Source: Candidatus Methanophagales archaeon (GTDB taxonomy: Archaea; Halobacteriota; Syntropharchaeia; Alkanophagales; Methanospirareceae). From it: a stretch of 40,045 bases of DNA. The position numbers and the translations under genes are program-made. Positions 17,856 to 26,329 of the stretch are shown here, in pieces; within the stretch, counting starts at the first letter, position 1, and the number at the start of each line of letters is the position of its first letter. The DNA is taken from NCBI GenBank assembly GCA_030612835.1, contig JAUWND010000005.1, forward strand, positions 1 through 40,045, given 5' to 3'. The notes under the pieces are model-generated. The model was not told the DNA's origin, did no database searches, and saw only the letters and a program-made list of their open reading frames with translations.

Positions 17856-17859
17856 GGCT

Positions 17860-17878
17860 AATTTGACAAGGTCAAATT
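17860..17878. terminator. Perfect palindrome between convergent genes
   Basis: AATTTGAC, three bases, GTCAAATT: a perfect 8-base inverted repeat located between the OB-fold gene stop and the cfbD stop, overlapping the latter. A closely similar sequence (AATTTGACAATGTCAAACT) lies at about 23370-23390, so it may be a small repeated motif as well as a terminator. Confidence 0.5.
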
Positions 17879-18968
17879 ACTGTTTCAGCTTCAATATAGT
17901 ATCACCGAATTCCGAAGGGATGATACCAGTAGCACCCATCGTCTTAGGATGAAGGTCAATTTCAAGCACGGCATAGTCATGACCAAGCCATTTTAACGGC
18001 TCGATTGTCCTTGGACCGTTAGTAACCGAGAATATCTCCATTTTTATGTTATACTTCGCTAATGGCACGCCATGCGGAATGCCTAACAGAACTGCGAACT
18101 CATAATCTGAATAGAGGTCTTTGATAATAGCAGCAGCTTTATCGCCTGCAACCGCATATTCATCCAACCCACCGATTTGATGGTCTATCTTGATACCGTC
18201 CGCAGCTAACTCGTCACGAATTATCGCTGAATAGCCTCGGATCTTTCTCACGCCTACGTTTATATCAAGGTTCGCGATATTAACGATTTGCGAAGCCGCA
18301 GCGACATTATTAACAGCCCTTAAAATGTCCGCGAACATGAATGCCGTCTCCTTCTTCGCATTTAAAACGCACACACCCTTTTTTCCCGCGTCTATGAGCT
18401 CAAGCAGCCTACGGGCAACGTCTATTTTAGAATCGCCTTTAGAGGGTGGGATAAAGCTTTTGCTTGCTGCTCCTACTTCCTTTTCTAATAACGTTGCCGC
18501 TTCAAGCATTCTCTTCTGACGTTCAAACTCATCACTACTGATTATACCCGCATTATATGCGGATTCTAAGGTTAAGATAACGCCTACGGTGTTGTCTCGA
18601 TAACCCGCATGCACGTCTACCGCAATCACCTTGCAGCCTACGCCACTGTCCACTATCGTCTGAGACAGGTCTTCACCGATGATCATGCTCGCACAGGTGC
18701 CCACTACGCCCATCAATTCCGGCTGGAACATCTCTTCTGCCTTTTTCAGTACTCTCACGAGCGCTTCCTGTCCTCCGAACACGAAATTACTCTCGTTCAT
18801 TGCAGAGGTTAAAACATGCATACCGTCTTCTTCAAGCAGCCGGCTGTGCTTGAAACTGCAGCCCGGTGGGCCATGCAGAATCGCAACGTCCACATCTAAA
18901 TCACGGAGCGTATAAAGCGCAGCTACTATCGCGCTCGGTCTCGGATGCAGTATCATCTCTTCGCTCAT
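17877..18968 (-). CDS. cfbD: Ni-sirohydrochlorin a,c-diamide reductive cyclase, catalytic subunit CfbD
   Basis: 363 residues, a NifD-like protein. With the NifH-like CfbC (not in this window) it reduces and cyclises Ni-sirohydrochlorin a,c-diamide on the way to coenzyme F430, the cofactor of methyl-coenzyme M reductase. Seen are [15 protein letters not shown] with Cys37 and [14 protein letters not shown] with Cys92, matching the conserved cysteines that hold the iron-sulfur cluster in this family. The length fits CfbD, which is shorter than true NifD, and no FeMo-cofactor ligand pattern is expected. It marks a methane-metabolising archaeon. Convergent with the OB-fold gene. Confidence 0.9.
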   Translation of the reverse strand: MSEEMILHPRPSAIVAALYTLRDLDVDVAILHGPPGCSFKHSRLLEEDGMHVLTSAMNESNFVFGGQEALVRVLKKAEEMFQPELMGVVGTCASMIIGEDLSQTIVDSGVGCKVIAVDVHAGYRDNTVGVILTLESAYNAGIISSDEFERQKRMLEAATLLEKEVGAASKSFIPPSKGDSKIDVARRLLELIDAGKKGVCVLNAKKETAFMFADILRAVNNVAAASQIVNIANLDINVGVRKIRGYSAIIRDELAADGIKIDHQIGGLDEYAVAGDKAAAIIKDLYSDYEFAVLLGIPHGVPLAKYNIKMEIFSVTNGPRTIEPLKWLGHDYAVLEIDLHPKTMGATGIIPSEFGDTILKLKQ

Positions 18969-19078
18969 GTCTTGGGGTTCCTACTTTTTTAGCCTTTACT
19001 TTACAGAAGAAGTGTTTAGGAAAAGAAAGTTTTTATTCTATATTATTTTAATGGCATAGTCTAAAAACGCCAGGGATT

Positions 19079-19265
19079 TATCAACGCGGAGATCGCAGAG
19101 TTATGGCGCAGAGTTTAAGACTATTTAGGACGCAGATTTACACGGATTTACACAGATTTATTTTTTGTTGTTGGGCTAGGCTATTTTTAACGGCATTGCT
19201 CGTTTCATCATATTTTTTGGTAAAGCTTTTTGCTTGCAAAAAGGTTTGTGTTAATCTGTGTCAAC
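19079..19265. repeat. Composite intergenic repeat (CGCAGAG-type and ATCTGTGT-type)
   Basis: CGCGGAGATCGCAGAG and CGCAGAG words occupy about 19085-19115. GATTTACACGGATTTACACA follows at about 19136-19156, and the opposite-strand equivalent TGTGTTAATCTGTGTCAACA at 19247-19266, so the arms are inverted around about 90 bases. The same words occur at 1926-2020. The right arm supplies the premature stop of the vapC gene beside it. I see no protein frame inside. Confidence 0.6.
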
Positions 19266-19539
19266 AATTAATTTTCTTGAATCGCTCTGCTGTAATACGC
19301 TCTAAACGCAGGTAGCCTTTCTTGATAGCAAGGTCTATTATATCGAGCGAATGCTTAGCTTCCTTGAATGGCACACGTCTGAAAAGAAGTGTGAATGTTT
19401 CGTCCAGGATATAATCTGTGGTGTAACTCATAACCTCCTGGTCTTTCCACGACGAATAAGAGCTCGTAAGCTCGGTATGCCTTGGTTCACGGTTATTTCC
19501 TAATACAATCCAACCCCAGGTGTCAATGAAGAGCTTCAA
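19261..19539 (-). CDS. vapC: PIN-domain toxin VapC, truncated C-terminus
   Basis: 92 residues, where VapC toxins usually have about 130-140. The N-terminal PIN motif KLFIDTWGWI (first catalytic Asp) and a helical segment with YTTDYILDETFTLLFRR (second acidic residue) are present. The C-terminal strand and the last acidic residue, normally in a TxDxxF-like block, are missing. The frame ends in TGT TGA inside the flanking repeat element, which suggests the element or a rearrangement removed the 3' end. It overlaps the antitoxin gene by four bases. VapC proteins are ribonucleases cutting tRNA or rRNA; this copy is probably inactive. Confidence 0.75.
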   Translation of the reverse strand: MKLFIDTWGWIVLGNNREPRHTELTSSYSSWKDQEVMSYTTDYILDETFTLLFRRVPFKEAKHSLDIIDLAIKKGYLRLERITAERFKKINC

Positions 19540-19784
19540 TCTTCCTCTCCGTAGAGTATTTCGTCTATCTTGTGGGCAAATGGCTCAACCGATACCCCAC
19601 CTATATATTTCAGAAGAGGGTCTTTTTTAGGGTCTAATTCTTCCGCCTTTTCTTCTCTCTGCTCTATTGCCAAAAGATAGCTAACGAAATCAAAGACTTC
19701 TGTGAGTTTATCCTCTGAGAGACGCCCTATTGCTTCTTTAACAACATCTTCTAATACTTGCCGTTTATGCGAAGCATTTTTCAT
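19536..19784 (-). CDS. vapB: Antitoxin VapB-like (DUF2281-type)
   Basis: 82 residues. The segment LEDVVKEAIGRLSEDKLTEV then VFDFVSYLLAIEQREE resembles DUF2281/VapB-type antitoxins, and the acidic C-terminus (VEPFAHKIDEILYGEE) is the usual toxin-wrapping tail. The four-base overlap with the PIN-domain gene is the classical antitoxin-first arrangement. With the toxin truncated, it may persist as an orphan antitoxin able to cross-neutralise others, but that is speculation. Confidence 0.7.
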   Translation of the reverse strand: MKNASHKRQVLEDVVKEAIGRLSEDKLTEVFDFVSYLLAIEQREEKAEELDPKKDPLLKYIGGVSVEPFAHKIDEILYGEED

Positions 19785-20261
19785 CTACCTTCTCACCTCC
19801 AATAATCTCATTATGTATCGAGAATTGTCAATATCTAAGATGATGGTTTATCTCATTATAAAGTTGTCATTTTCATTCAAGACTTCGCTACATAAAAGAG
19901 AAGGCGGATAGGACGATTACTCTTGCTCAGGTTCGGCAGTAGTTATCTTCAATTAAAGGTAATCTATTGGAGACTATTGTCTGCACAGATGCAAGATTTT
20001 GCGAGATAATTCGATTGAACGGCTTTCACGTTATCAATCCAAAGGAAAACGGGAGAATAGCAGGATGTTGAAACCAAGGAAAAAAATAAGAGCGCCATTT
20101 AGCCCATCACTGTCTTTCAATTTCCCATAGGTGACATTTCAGGTATTCTATGGAATGTAGTATAAGAGAGCTAACGTAACTTCATACTGTTGATTGGGCA
20201 CTTTCGATTCGCTTTATCTCTTCTGCTATCTGCTGTTTTTGATTTTGAATTAAAACAGAAA
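19785..20261. other. 477-base gap with a possible PIN-domain scrap
   Basis: No intact gene. On the plus strand, about 19952-20071, one frame reads IVCTDARFCEIIRLNGFHV followed by INPKENG and a stop. This looks like the C-terminal end of a PIN-type toxin (acidic residue before a helix, then a final strand) without any upstream part. The rest is AT-rich and featureless to me. Confidence 0.4.
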
Positions 20262-20852
20262 TTGAGAGGACATCTTACAGGGGCGACATTACGCTCTTAG
20301 CATGGGCAATAACCACGAAGAATCTAATCGAGAGCATGAAGCAGAAGCTTGTGAAATCCGTCTTCGAGGGCGATATATTCTACTGGTGGGAAGACAGTTA
20401 TAGGGAATTGAAACCCGGTGCTGCTCTTTACAGTCCACAGTATGAGAAGCAAAAAGCTCGCTTTGGCGAAGCCCTTGCTGAGATCATCTTAACGCTCTAT
20501 AAGTTTGTTAAACGTTCAGGAATATTTTGCAGCACTTCAAGCGGTTTTTGACACTGTAAAAGAGTCGGCATGGCAGGAGGAATATACGACTGATAGAGCA
20601 AAGCTGGAACGGAATTTCAAGCTGTATCTTGAAGATAAGGATTGGAACAAATTGGTATCTTTCTTTATGCCTTATGCTGAGCACTTCTTGCTGAAGTTCG
20701 AGGAACTCAAAGAGGCTTTCGGTGACGGTAAGCTGATAAAATCGCCTTCTGTTGCAGAACTCGAGGACGCGATAAACGGGCTTGTTTACACGTTGTACGG
20801 ATTAAACGAAAAGGATGTAGATGTTATTGAGGATTTTTTGAGGCGGTTTTAG
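20262..20852 (+). pseudogene. C-terminal relic of an Eco57I-type restriction-modification methylase
   Basis: Two overlapping frames carry consecutive parts of one protein. The first, from about 20262 without a proper start, includes TLLAWAITTKNLIESMKQK and GDIFYWWEDSYRELKPG, then YSPQYEKQKARFGEALAEII. The second, in another frame from about 20505, continues LNVQEYFAALQAVFDTVKES, then AWQEEYTTDRAKLERNF, and ends KSPSVAELEDAINGLVYTLY. I recognise this as the tail of large Eco57I-like N6-adenine methylase/restriction proteins. The catalytic methylase motifs are absent, and one frameshift near 20510 separates the halves. Assignment to the exact class (type IIG versus related) is uncertain. Confidence 0.5.
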
Positions 20853-20881
20853 CGTTTTGTCGACGTTCTGGAATCGGAATC

Positions 20882-21407
20882 TCATTTGCTATCATTTCCT
20901 TCTGCCACTCCTTTAATTATTCCACCTAAAACCGCATCAAATGTTTTATTAAAATCCGGGAGCTGTTTCAATTGGTGCCTGAGTGAATTCTCCCACGCAT
21001 TATTAAAATCGCTTTTTCTCGCTATAAGAGATGACGTGTTGATGCTTACACCTTTAAATCGACATTTCTCTTCCAGTAGCTCTACCGCCTTCTCTTTATT
21101 GATCCTATTCCATAGATACCACACATCATAGAGGTCCCTTGGTCTCGTTCTTTCAAATAAAGCACGTGTCTTTTCAGCGACAATCTCCTCCAGAGAATAA
21201 GCAGGTATTTCCGCTTTGTAATCATCAGAATAAGGATGAATAATGGGCCTCTTTTCTACAGGGAGCTTTATTATTTCCTTTTTAGCGTTTGTAATATCCA
21301 GTTTGATTTTTAGTGGGTTCCCAACGTTGCGCATAACCCGAAAATGGATAAAAACCACGTATCCGTTTTCATTCATTCTAAATCACCCATTAGTTTCTCA
21401 TCCAGGT
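20882..21407 (-). pseudogene. AbiEii-type nucleotidyltransferase toxin with central deletion
   Basis: A Shine-Dalgarno GGAGG precedes an ATG at 21407, which gives MNLDEKLMGDLE and then a stop. Shifted by one frame, the sequence resumes at 21376 with the C-terminal half of an AbiEii toxin (FRVMRNVGNPLKIKLDITNA, IPAYSLEEIVAEKTRALFER and RPRDLYDVWYLW). About 100 residues holding the nucleotidyltransferase GGT and DxD-type motifs are gone. AbiEii blocks growth by modifying tRNA or nucleotides in phage-infected cells; this copy cannot be catalytic. The antitoxin partner lies directly upstream and appears intact. Confidence 0.7.
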
Positions 21408-21413
21408 TCATAA

Positions 21414-22133
21414 TCAACCTCCATTTTGCGTTTTTTGTCCCTTGTGAGACATCGTAGGGTCAAGTAACAGGTAATTCCGGGTTTTGATTTCCGGGAGGGC
21501 AATATCTATGGCAAATAAATCGCAGAGATAGCCCAACCGTCTAATCACACCCGAATTATTAAGCTTTTTTGCATATTCCACGAGTTTTTTCTTATCCAGT
21601 TCGCTACCGTATTTTAGTGCCTTGGCAACTTCTACCACACCACCGCAATATTGTGGTTTATCAAGGCAATCCAATAAAGTTTTTTCTTTATCTGTGATGT
21701 GTATTTGCGTGTTTTCAATCCATTCCTTTCGTATTCCGAAAAACTTCTCTTCTTTTATCCTAACAATCCGGTATCGGACACCAAAGATCTCAGTTGCCTG
21801 TTTCTTCTTTCTTGATGTTGTCTGTAAGAAAACAGTATTCGGTATCTGCTCGGTCAAGCCATAAAAATTGAGTGCGCTCCAGTAAGCAACAGAATAAGGA
21901 TTTACCAGCAAAGAACCAATAATGAATTCATTTAACGTATATTTCCCCTTTTCTGCACCCAGCGGGATGATCATATATTTACCTTTTTCTATGCGTTCAA
22001 TCCATCCCTTCTTCTCCAGTCGTGAAAGAATTACCCATAACACCTCTTTTTGGATATTTGTCGTACTTAAGACATTCTCAATAGAAAATGTATCCCCTTT
22101 TTTTGCCAGTTCTTCAAGTATGCGAATTCTCAT
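21414..22133 (-). CDS. AbiEi-type antitoxin / transcriptional repressor
   Basis: 239 residues. The N-terminal winged helix (FSIENVLSTTNIQKEVLWVI, then LSRLEKKGWIERIEKGKYMI) is the DNA-binding part, and the rest matches the AbiEi C-terminal domain (NPYSVAYWSALNFYGLTEQI, HITDKEKTLLDCLDKPQYCG). AbiEi represses its own operon and neutralises AbiEii. The toxin that follows overlaps in the classical order but is gutted. A Shine-Dalgarno GGAGG near the end of this gene serves the toxin start. Confidence 0.8.
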   Translation of the reverse strand: MRIRILEELAKKGDTFSIENVLSTTNIQKEVLWVILSRLEKKGWIERIEKGKYMIIPLGAEKGKYTLNEFIIGSLLVNPYSVAYWSALNFYGLTEQIPNTVFLQTTSRKKKQATEIFGVRYRIVRIKEEKFFGIRKEWIENTQIHITDKEKTLLDCLDKPQYCGGVVEVAKALKYGSELDKKKLVEYAKKLNNSGVIRRLGYLCDLFAIDIALPEIKTRNYLLLDPTMSHKGQKTQNGG

Positions 22134-22262
22134 TCTTATGCACTATCCTTAACAGTTTTGTTATTGTTGGTGTATGTGATTGAGAGAAACTTCTCACTTC
22201 TTTTTGTTATTTTCCATTCCTTCTAAATCATTTCCCACAGTCAGCCATTTTGTTTCATTCCC

Positions 22263-23033
22263 CTATTCCACAAGTTCCCCCACATATTCTTCCCTCTTAG
22301 ACCACGGCAGAGGTCTTATTCTGTACTGTTGAAGAGCACTTATTAACTCAGGCTTTATCGGCTGTTCACTATCATTTAAAACCCCATAGGCCGTAGAGTC
22401 CACAGGTCTAACATCCTTTGTATCTTGTGCCCATGCAAAGATTAGCATACTTATACTCTGACGCTCTGGTCGATTTATAGCTTTAATAACTCTCTCAGGT
22501 CGTTTTTGAGATTCCGGGATCACGAAATCAAAAGACTGGTCAAATCCACTCTTACCTGTAAACTTCACGGAAGGTGTAAATCGTATTCCATGAAGACGAA
22601 GATACTCCTCCACATCTTCTTTGAAAATACTTTCCACTATTGGTTTAGCTATTACGAACAGATCGTTTACGGCAAGCATTGCTTGAATTATATTATGTTT
22701 CTTTTTAGGGAAATTTTCAGTTCTTGCCTCTACATTAATCTCATCTCCTTGAAGACGGACACCAAAACCATTTAATATTGTGTGTAGTACCTGTTCTCTT
22801 TTCCCTGGGGCAATCTTAAAACCACTCAGTTCCAGGTCTCTGATTGTATATCCATCATCTGTAAGAATGAGTGTATCTCCCGTCCTTTTTACATATATCT
22901 GTAAATGGTCATTGTGTCGGTCGAGGAAGGGTGTGGTGATCTCACAAAGGCCTTCTATATCCCTCACACTGATTTTCTGCTTGAACCATTCTATATATGT
23001 ATTAACCAGATCCTGACATTCGTTAAAATTCAT
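22263..23033 (-). CDS. DUF1828/DUF1829 domain protein
   Basis: 256 residues. The N-terminal part (about 1-115) carries ITTPFLDRHNDHLQIYVKR and LILTDDGYTIRDLELSG, typical of DUF1828. The C-terminal part (about 130-256; SIFKEDVEEYLRLHGIRFTP and DFVIPESQKRPERVIKAINR) fits DUF1829. Proteins of this kind occur in phage and mobile regions and beside defence genes; the activity is unknown. A good GGAGG ribosome-binding site lies 10 bases before the ATG. It stands alone, downstream of a group II intron relic and upstream of the abiE pair on the same strand. Confidence 0.7.
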   Translation of the reverse strand: MNFNECQDLVNTYIEWFKQKISVRDIEGLCEITTPFLDRHNDHLQIYVKRTGDTLILTDDGYTIRDLELSGFKIAPGKREQVLHTILNGFGVRLQGDEINVEARTENFPKKKHNIIQAMLAVNDLFVIAKPIVESIFKEDVEEYLRLHGIRFTPSVKFTGKSGFDQSFDFVIPESQKRPERVIKAINRPERQSISMLIFAWAQDTKDVRPVDSTAYGVLNDSEQPIKPELISALQQYRIRPLPWSKREEYVGELVE

Positions 23034-23623
23034 TCCATGTTGGCCTCCAGTATATTTTAGGTGCTACAACAACATTAACCTTCCGCGAGCCTTGAGAAAG
23101 AGGATAAGCTATTGGACATCTACTGACCAGACTTTTCGCCAATTGGTATATCTTGGACAATGAACGACCACCATCACTCTTGACGCCTTCATTTTAATCG
23201 ACCAACGGCTCAAAGAGAAGCTTTTAGGGGGGATGTCCGACAGCCTTCGAGAGATAAATGACAACCGACAGAAACCTTGAAAGGAAAAAATCCAATTCCT
23301 CAATCAACCTTTTACCGCTTCGTTAATAGCCGAAAAGAGTCGTTAACAGCCCCATGAGAATTGCAATGGTTAATTTGACAATGTCAAACTAATCAAAAGT
23401 TCCTATTCGGGGAATTTCCCCACTATAAAGGTTATAGGGCAACGCCATAGGATAGCCTTATACAGGAAATCCGTACGTGTGGTTCGATGAGGGGGTGGAG
23501 GTCGTAAGACCTCCTCCTACCCTACTGACTGCGACATAGCTAGTCCTGCGTATTCTTGTGGAGTATAGCAGGTATTTTTCACGATAAATGAATGGCTGGT
23601 TCTTACACCATTTATATGAAGTA
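23034..23623. other. 590-base gap containing a group II intron tail
   Basis: The part from 23034 to about 23440 shows no credible gene and no reverse-transcriptase remnant. At about 23370-23390 there is a near palindrome (AATTTGACAATGTCAAACT) similar to the one between the OB-fold gene and cfbD. The intron tail is at 23452-23526. From 23527 to 23623 the sequence is AT-rich, up to the stop of the STAND gene. Confidence 0.5.
23452..23526 (+). mobile_element. Group II intron 3' end (domains V and VI)
   Basis: About 23453-23485 folds as domain V: TAGCC at its 5' side with the catalytic AGC triad, a short apical loop around GGAAAT, a bulge near GTACG and closing GGTTC. Domain VI follows, with a perfect 7-base-pair stem GGAGGTC / GACCTCC around a GTAA tetraloop (23497-23514) extended by further G-C pairs. 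An unpaired A at 23519 is a good branch point, seven bases before a likely 3' splice site; the last intron bases end in AC, as expected. No domains I-IV or maturase gene are seen upstream, so this is a relic. Confidence 0.7.
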
Positions 23624-25999
23624 TTAAAGGCTCTGAGAATAGAATTTCTCATCCATTGCAATGATACACGCTAAAAGCTCGTGATTGACAATTTCACCTT
23701 TTGCATAACTTGCTGAAATGTCCATTAAATCACTTTCCTTCCCTAATTTCTCATACACCGCAACCGCCGCTTGTCTCACATCTTTATCAGGGTCATTGAA
23801 CATGGATTTTACGTCTGGCAGGTCTTCATGGGTGACTGATTTTTCATACACAGCAACCGCCGCTCCTCTCACACTTGAAATTGGACTTGATAATGCTTTT
23901 TGTATGATATTTTGATAGACTTTTTTCCCATCTTCTTTTATCCACCATAATGCAGGTCCATTTTCTGCTAAATAGCTAAAGATCAGTAATTCCTTTTCCT
24001 GAATTGTAGGCCTGATAGAATCTCTCAATGTATATAATAGAGTCATTTCGTTGGATTCAAGAAGGGAAGGTGTGGGCATGAACAGGTAATGCTGTGCCTT
24101 TGTGCGTAAGATGTCCCGCACACTCCTGATTGTACGCTCGTCATCTTCGATCATCTCTTCCACTCTTAAAGCAAGATAATCATGGATAATTTCATAGTTC
24201 TCGTTTTCAAGATGCCTTATCAGTCTTTTGTCAACTAGCCCATCAAGTAATTCCTGAAGCTCATCACCATAAATGTCGAGGATGTGTTCAAGTTCATTTT
24301 TTGATTTCTGTTCTTTTGCACCGTCTCGTACAAGTTCTTTTAATATTCGCTCTGCATTTTTCCTTTTTGCTGAGGTATCATCGCCAAACTCATTCAGTCG
24401 GTTGAGAAGATACGTTCCAATGATGTTATCAACGCTGATGGCTTGATTTTGATACAGATCTTCGGTTATGATGTTATTATCATTGGACTTTGCAAGATTG
24501 ATGAGGCTGCTGGCGACTATTTGAATAAAAGGCGGATAAAATCTGCCATGCACCGATTCTTTTTTCAGTTCATGAACGATCCTAGTTAATAGTTCATCAG
24601 TAATTCCTACGGTATTTGTCTCAAATATATTTCTGATGACTTCGCCAGCAATCAGTGCATCAAGCCCGAGAAGAGAAGATCGTTGTGAGTGCGTTATCCC
24701 GGCATTGGTGAGAAAAGCATTTATTTCCGGCTCATAATCACCCCTGTAAGCTATAAGAACATGGATATTTTTGAATGTCCTGCTGTAAATATGTAATAGT
24801 ATAGTCCCGATTTCTTCTTGAATGGGCTGTGGTGATCTGACTACATCTTCAAATTGGTCAATAGCAATAATGGTTTTTTTGTTTTTCTCCGATAATTTCT
24901 TAATGCTTGAGAGTAGATCATCAGAACTCTCATTCATATATGCATTGATGTCTTTCAGAACACCGCCAACCGGATTGGGGTTCAAAACTCTTGTCCATAT
25001 ATAATTCCAGCCCATTTTCTCGAGTCTTGGAAATAAGCCGGCACGTATTAATGAGGTTTTTCCTATTCCCGAGTTTCCGATAAGTAACGAAATATTCTTC
25101 TTCCCATATATCATTTGGTGCAGTTGCCTGATTTCTCTCTCTCTCCCTTTAAAAATATCTGCATCATCTTCCGTATAGTAATCCATCTCAAGGATGGTAC
25201 GTGCACTTCCCTTTTCTGCTTCCCACCTCATTCCACGATCATCGCAAGAATACTGTATTTCATATGGGTATCCATGTAACCGCAAAACGGGAGCTACCGC
25301 TTCAACTTGATCATGCATCATGGATACTCCCTCTGCAATAATATCAATATCTTCAGAATTCTCTGGAGTAGCAGTGAGTATAAATTGAGAATTACCTTTA
25401 AAACCCCATCCCTTCACCAGTCTTCTGAATTTTGTCTTATCATCCTCTTCTTTAGCATCTCCCACGTTGATATGGGGAATTCTCGAGTCATCCGTGTGCA
25501 AAACATCCGCCAACCTGAATAATGCTGAAAGAATCTTGACATGAATATCTTCGTTTGCTATTGTGTATATTTCAGGAGTTTCATCGAAGATATGATCAAG
25601 ATCATGAGAGCCAATGATATAACTAAGAACTTTTCCTTCCGGATCGCTGACATGATATTTTTCCGGATGGGAATAAATATCTTTCATTACCACTGATGCG
25701 TGATTTTCCTTAAAATCATCAGATTTTCCTGCATCATGGTAACATGCAGCAACCGACAATAAGAATAATTCAGTAGGAGAATAGCGGTCATGTTTTTCTT
25801 CATCAGGTATGAGTTTACCTAGATTTTCTTCTACAGTTAAGCAATGCAGGGTACCTTGCTGATGATGTTCTTTAGATTGCTGTCGTTCTTGGAGCTCGTG
25901 CGCTGTGCCCCATAAGCTCAATAGTCTGGCGTCGAGCGTCGGGTTCCGTTCCTTTAAAACATTTCTTATTGATAGCTTTCCTTTCTTTCGATTATTCAT
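23624..25999 (-). CDS. HD-domain / nSTAND1 NTPase / HEAT-repeat protein, candidate defence effector
   Basis: 791 residues. Residues about 45-240 form an HD-type phosphohydrolase with a complete-looking metal set: His52, His88-Asp89 (ACYHDAGKSDD), His100, His132 (GSHDLDH) and Asp165 (RLADVLHTDD). Residues about 280-640 are a STAND P-loop NTPase of the nSTAND1 kind: FKGREREIRQLHQMIYGK, Walker A GNSGIGKTSL (308-317), Walker B TIIAIDQFED (376-385), followed by a winged-helix/helical region. Residues about 700-760 hold two HEAT-like repeats (VRGAAVAVYEK and VRQAAVAVYEK). The layout effector-STAND-repeat sensor is that of prokaryotic NLR-like immune proteins. What it cleaves and senses is unknown. 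A TATA-like CATATAAAG and a perfect palindrome lie just upstream. Confidence 0.8.
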   Translation of the reverse strand: MNNRKKGKLSIRNVLKERNPTLDARLLSLWGTAHELQERQQSKEHHQQGTLHCLTVEENLGKLIPDEEKHDRYSPTELFLLSVAACYHDAGKSDDFKENHASVVMKDIYSHPEKYHVSDPEGKVLSYIIGSHDLDHIFDETPEIYTIANEDIHVKILSALFRLADVLHTDDSRIPHINVGDAKEEDDKTKFRRLVKGWGFKGNSQFILTATPENSEDIDIIAEGVSMMHDQVEAVAPVLRLHGYPYEIQYSCDDRGMRWEAEKGSARTILEMDYYTEDDADIFKGREREIRQLHQMIYGKKNISLLIGNSGIGKTSLIRAGLFPRLEKMGWNYIWTRVLNPNPVGGVLKDINAYMNESSDDLLSSIKKLSEKNKKTIIAIDQFEDVVRSPQPIQEEIGTILLHIYSRTFKNIHVLIAYRGDYEPEINAFLTNAGITHSQRSSLLGLDALIAGEVIRNIFETNTVGITDELLTRIVHELKKESVHGRFYPPFIQIVASSLINLAKSNDNNIITEDLYQNQAISVDNIIGTYLLNRLNEFGDDTSAKRKNAERILKELVRDGAKEQKSKNELEHILDIYGDELQELLDGLVDKRLIRHLENENYEIIHDYLALRVEEMIEDDERTIRSVRDILRTKAQHYLFMPTPSLLESNEMTLLYTLRDSIRPTIQEKELLIFSYLAENGPALWWIKEDGKKVYQNIIQKALSSPISSVRGAAVAVYEKSVTHEDLPDVKSMFNDPDKDVRQAAVAVYEKLGKESDLMDISASYAKGEIVNHELLACIIAMDEKFYSQSL

Positions 26000-26013
26000 T
26001 CGTTCGTAATTCT

Positions 26014-26039
26014 TTATATGATTAATAATTTTTATTAAT
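26014..26039 (-). promoter_or_regulatory. Palindromic operator-like site and TATA box before the STAND gene
   Basis: ATTAATAA, three T bases, TTATTAAT at 26021-26039 is a perfect 8-base inverted repeat. It abuts a minus-strand CATATAAAG TATA-like box (about 26014-26022) which is 15-25 bases before the ATG at 25999. Its position suggests a repressor site or a strong AT-rich promoter. It also sits close to a divergent plus-strand TATA-like TTTATAAA (about 26055). Confidence 0.45.
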
Positions 26040-26069
26040 TTAACGTTCCAGACCTTTATAAAGTTACAC

Positions 26070-26204
26070 CTGGGGACAAAAGCAATAACAATTACAGAAG
26101 ATGCGTATAGAAGGTCAAAAGTGGAAAAGATGGAAGGGAAGAGCTTCAGCGAGCTTATCCATTGGCTTACCGATAAGAACAGGAAAGTTTCAGAGTATAA
26201 ATAA
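26070..26204 (+). pseudogene. VapB-type (DUF217) antitoxin relic
   Basis: This frame reads KAITITEDAYRRSKVEK, then SFSELIHWLTDKNRK, and stops; this is the ribbon-helix-helix-like start of DUF217/VapB antitoxins. A normal start is missing (the best in-frame candidate is CTG at 26070), although a TATA-like box lies at about 26055. The C-terminal toxin-binding tail is absent, and no PIN-domain partner follows. The sequence from 26205 to 26329 has no convincing gene. Confidence 0.55.
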
Positions 26205-26329
26205 TCATGTCCTTCGCTGTTTCATGTGGGTAGATGTGGTTAGGATGCTGTCAAACAATATTGAGTCGCCCATACAAAATAGCGAAGAGCCAATAATAAA
26301 TCAGATCAAGGAGAAAGATTAAAGCAAAA

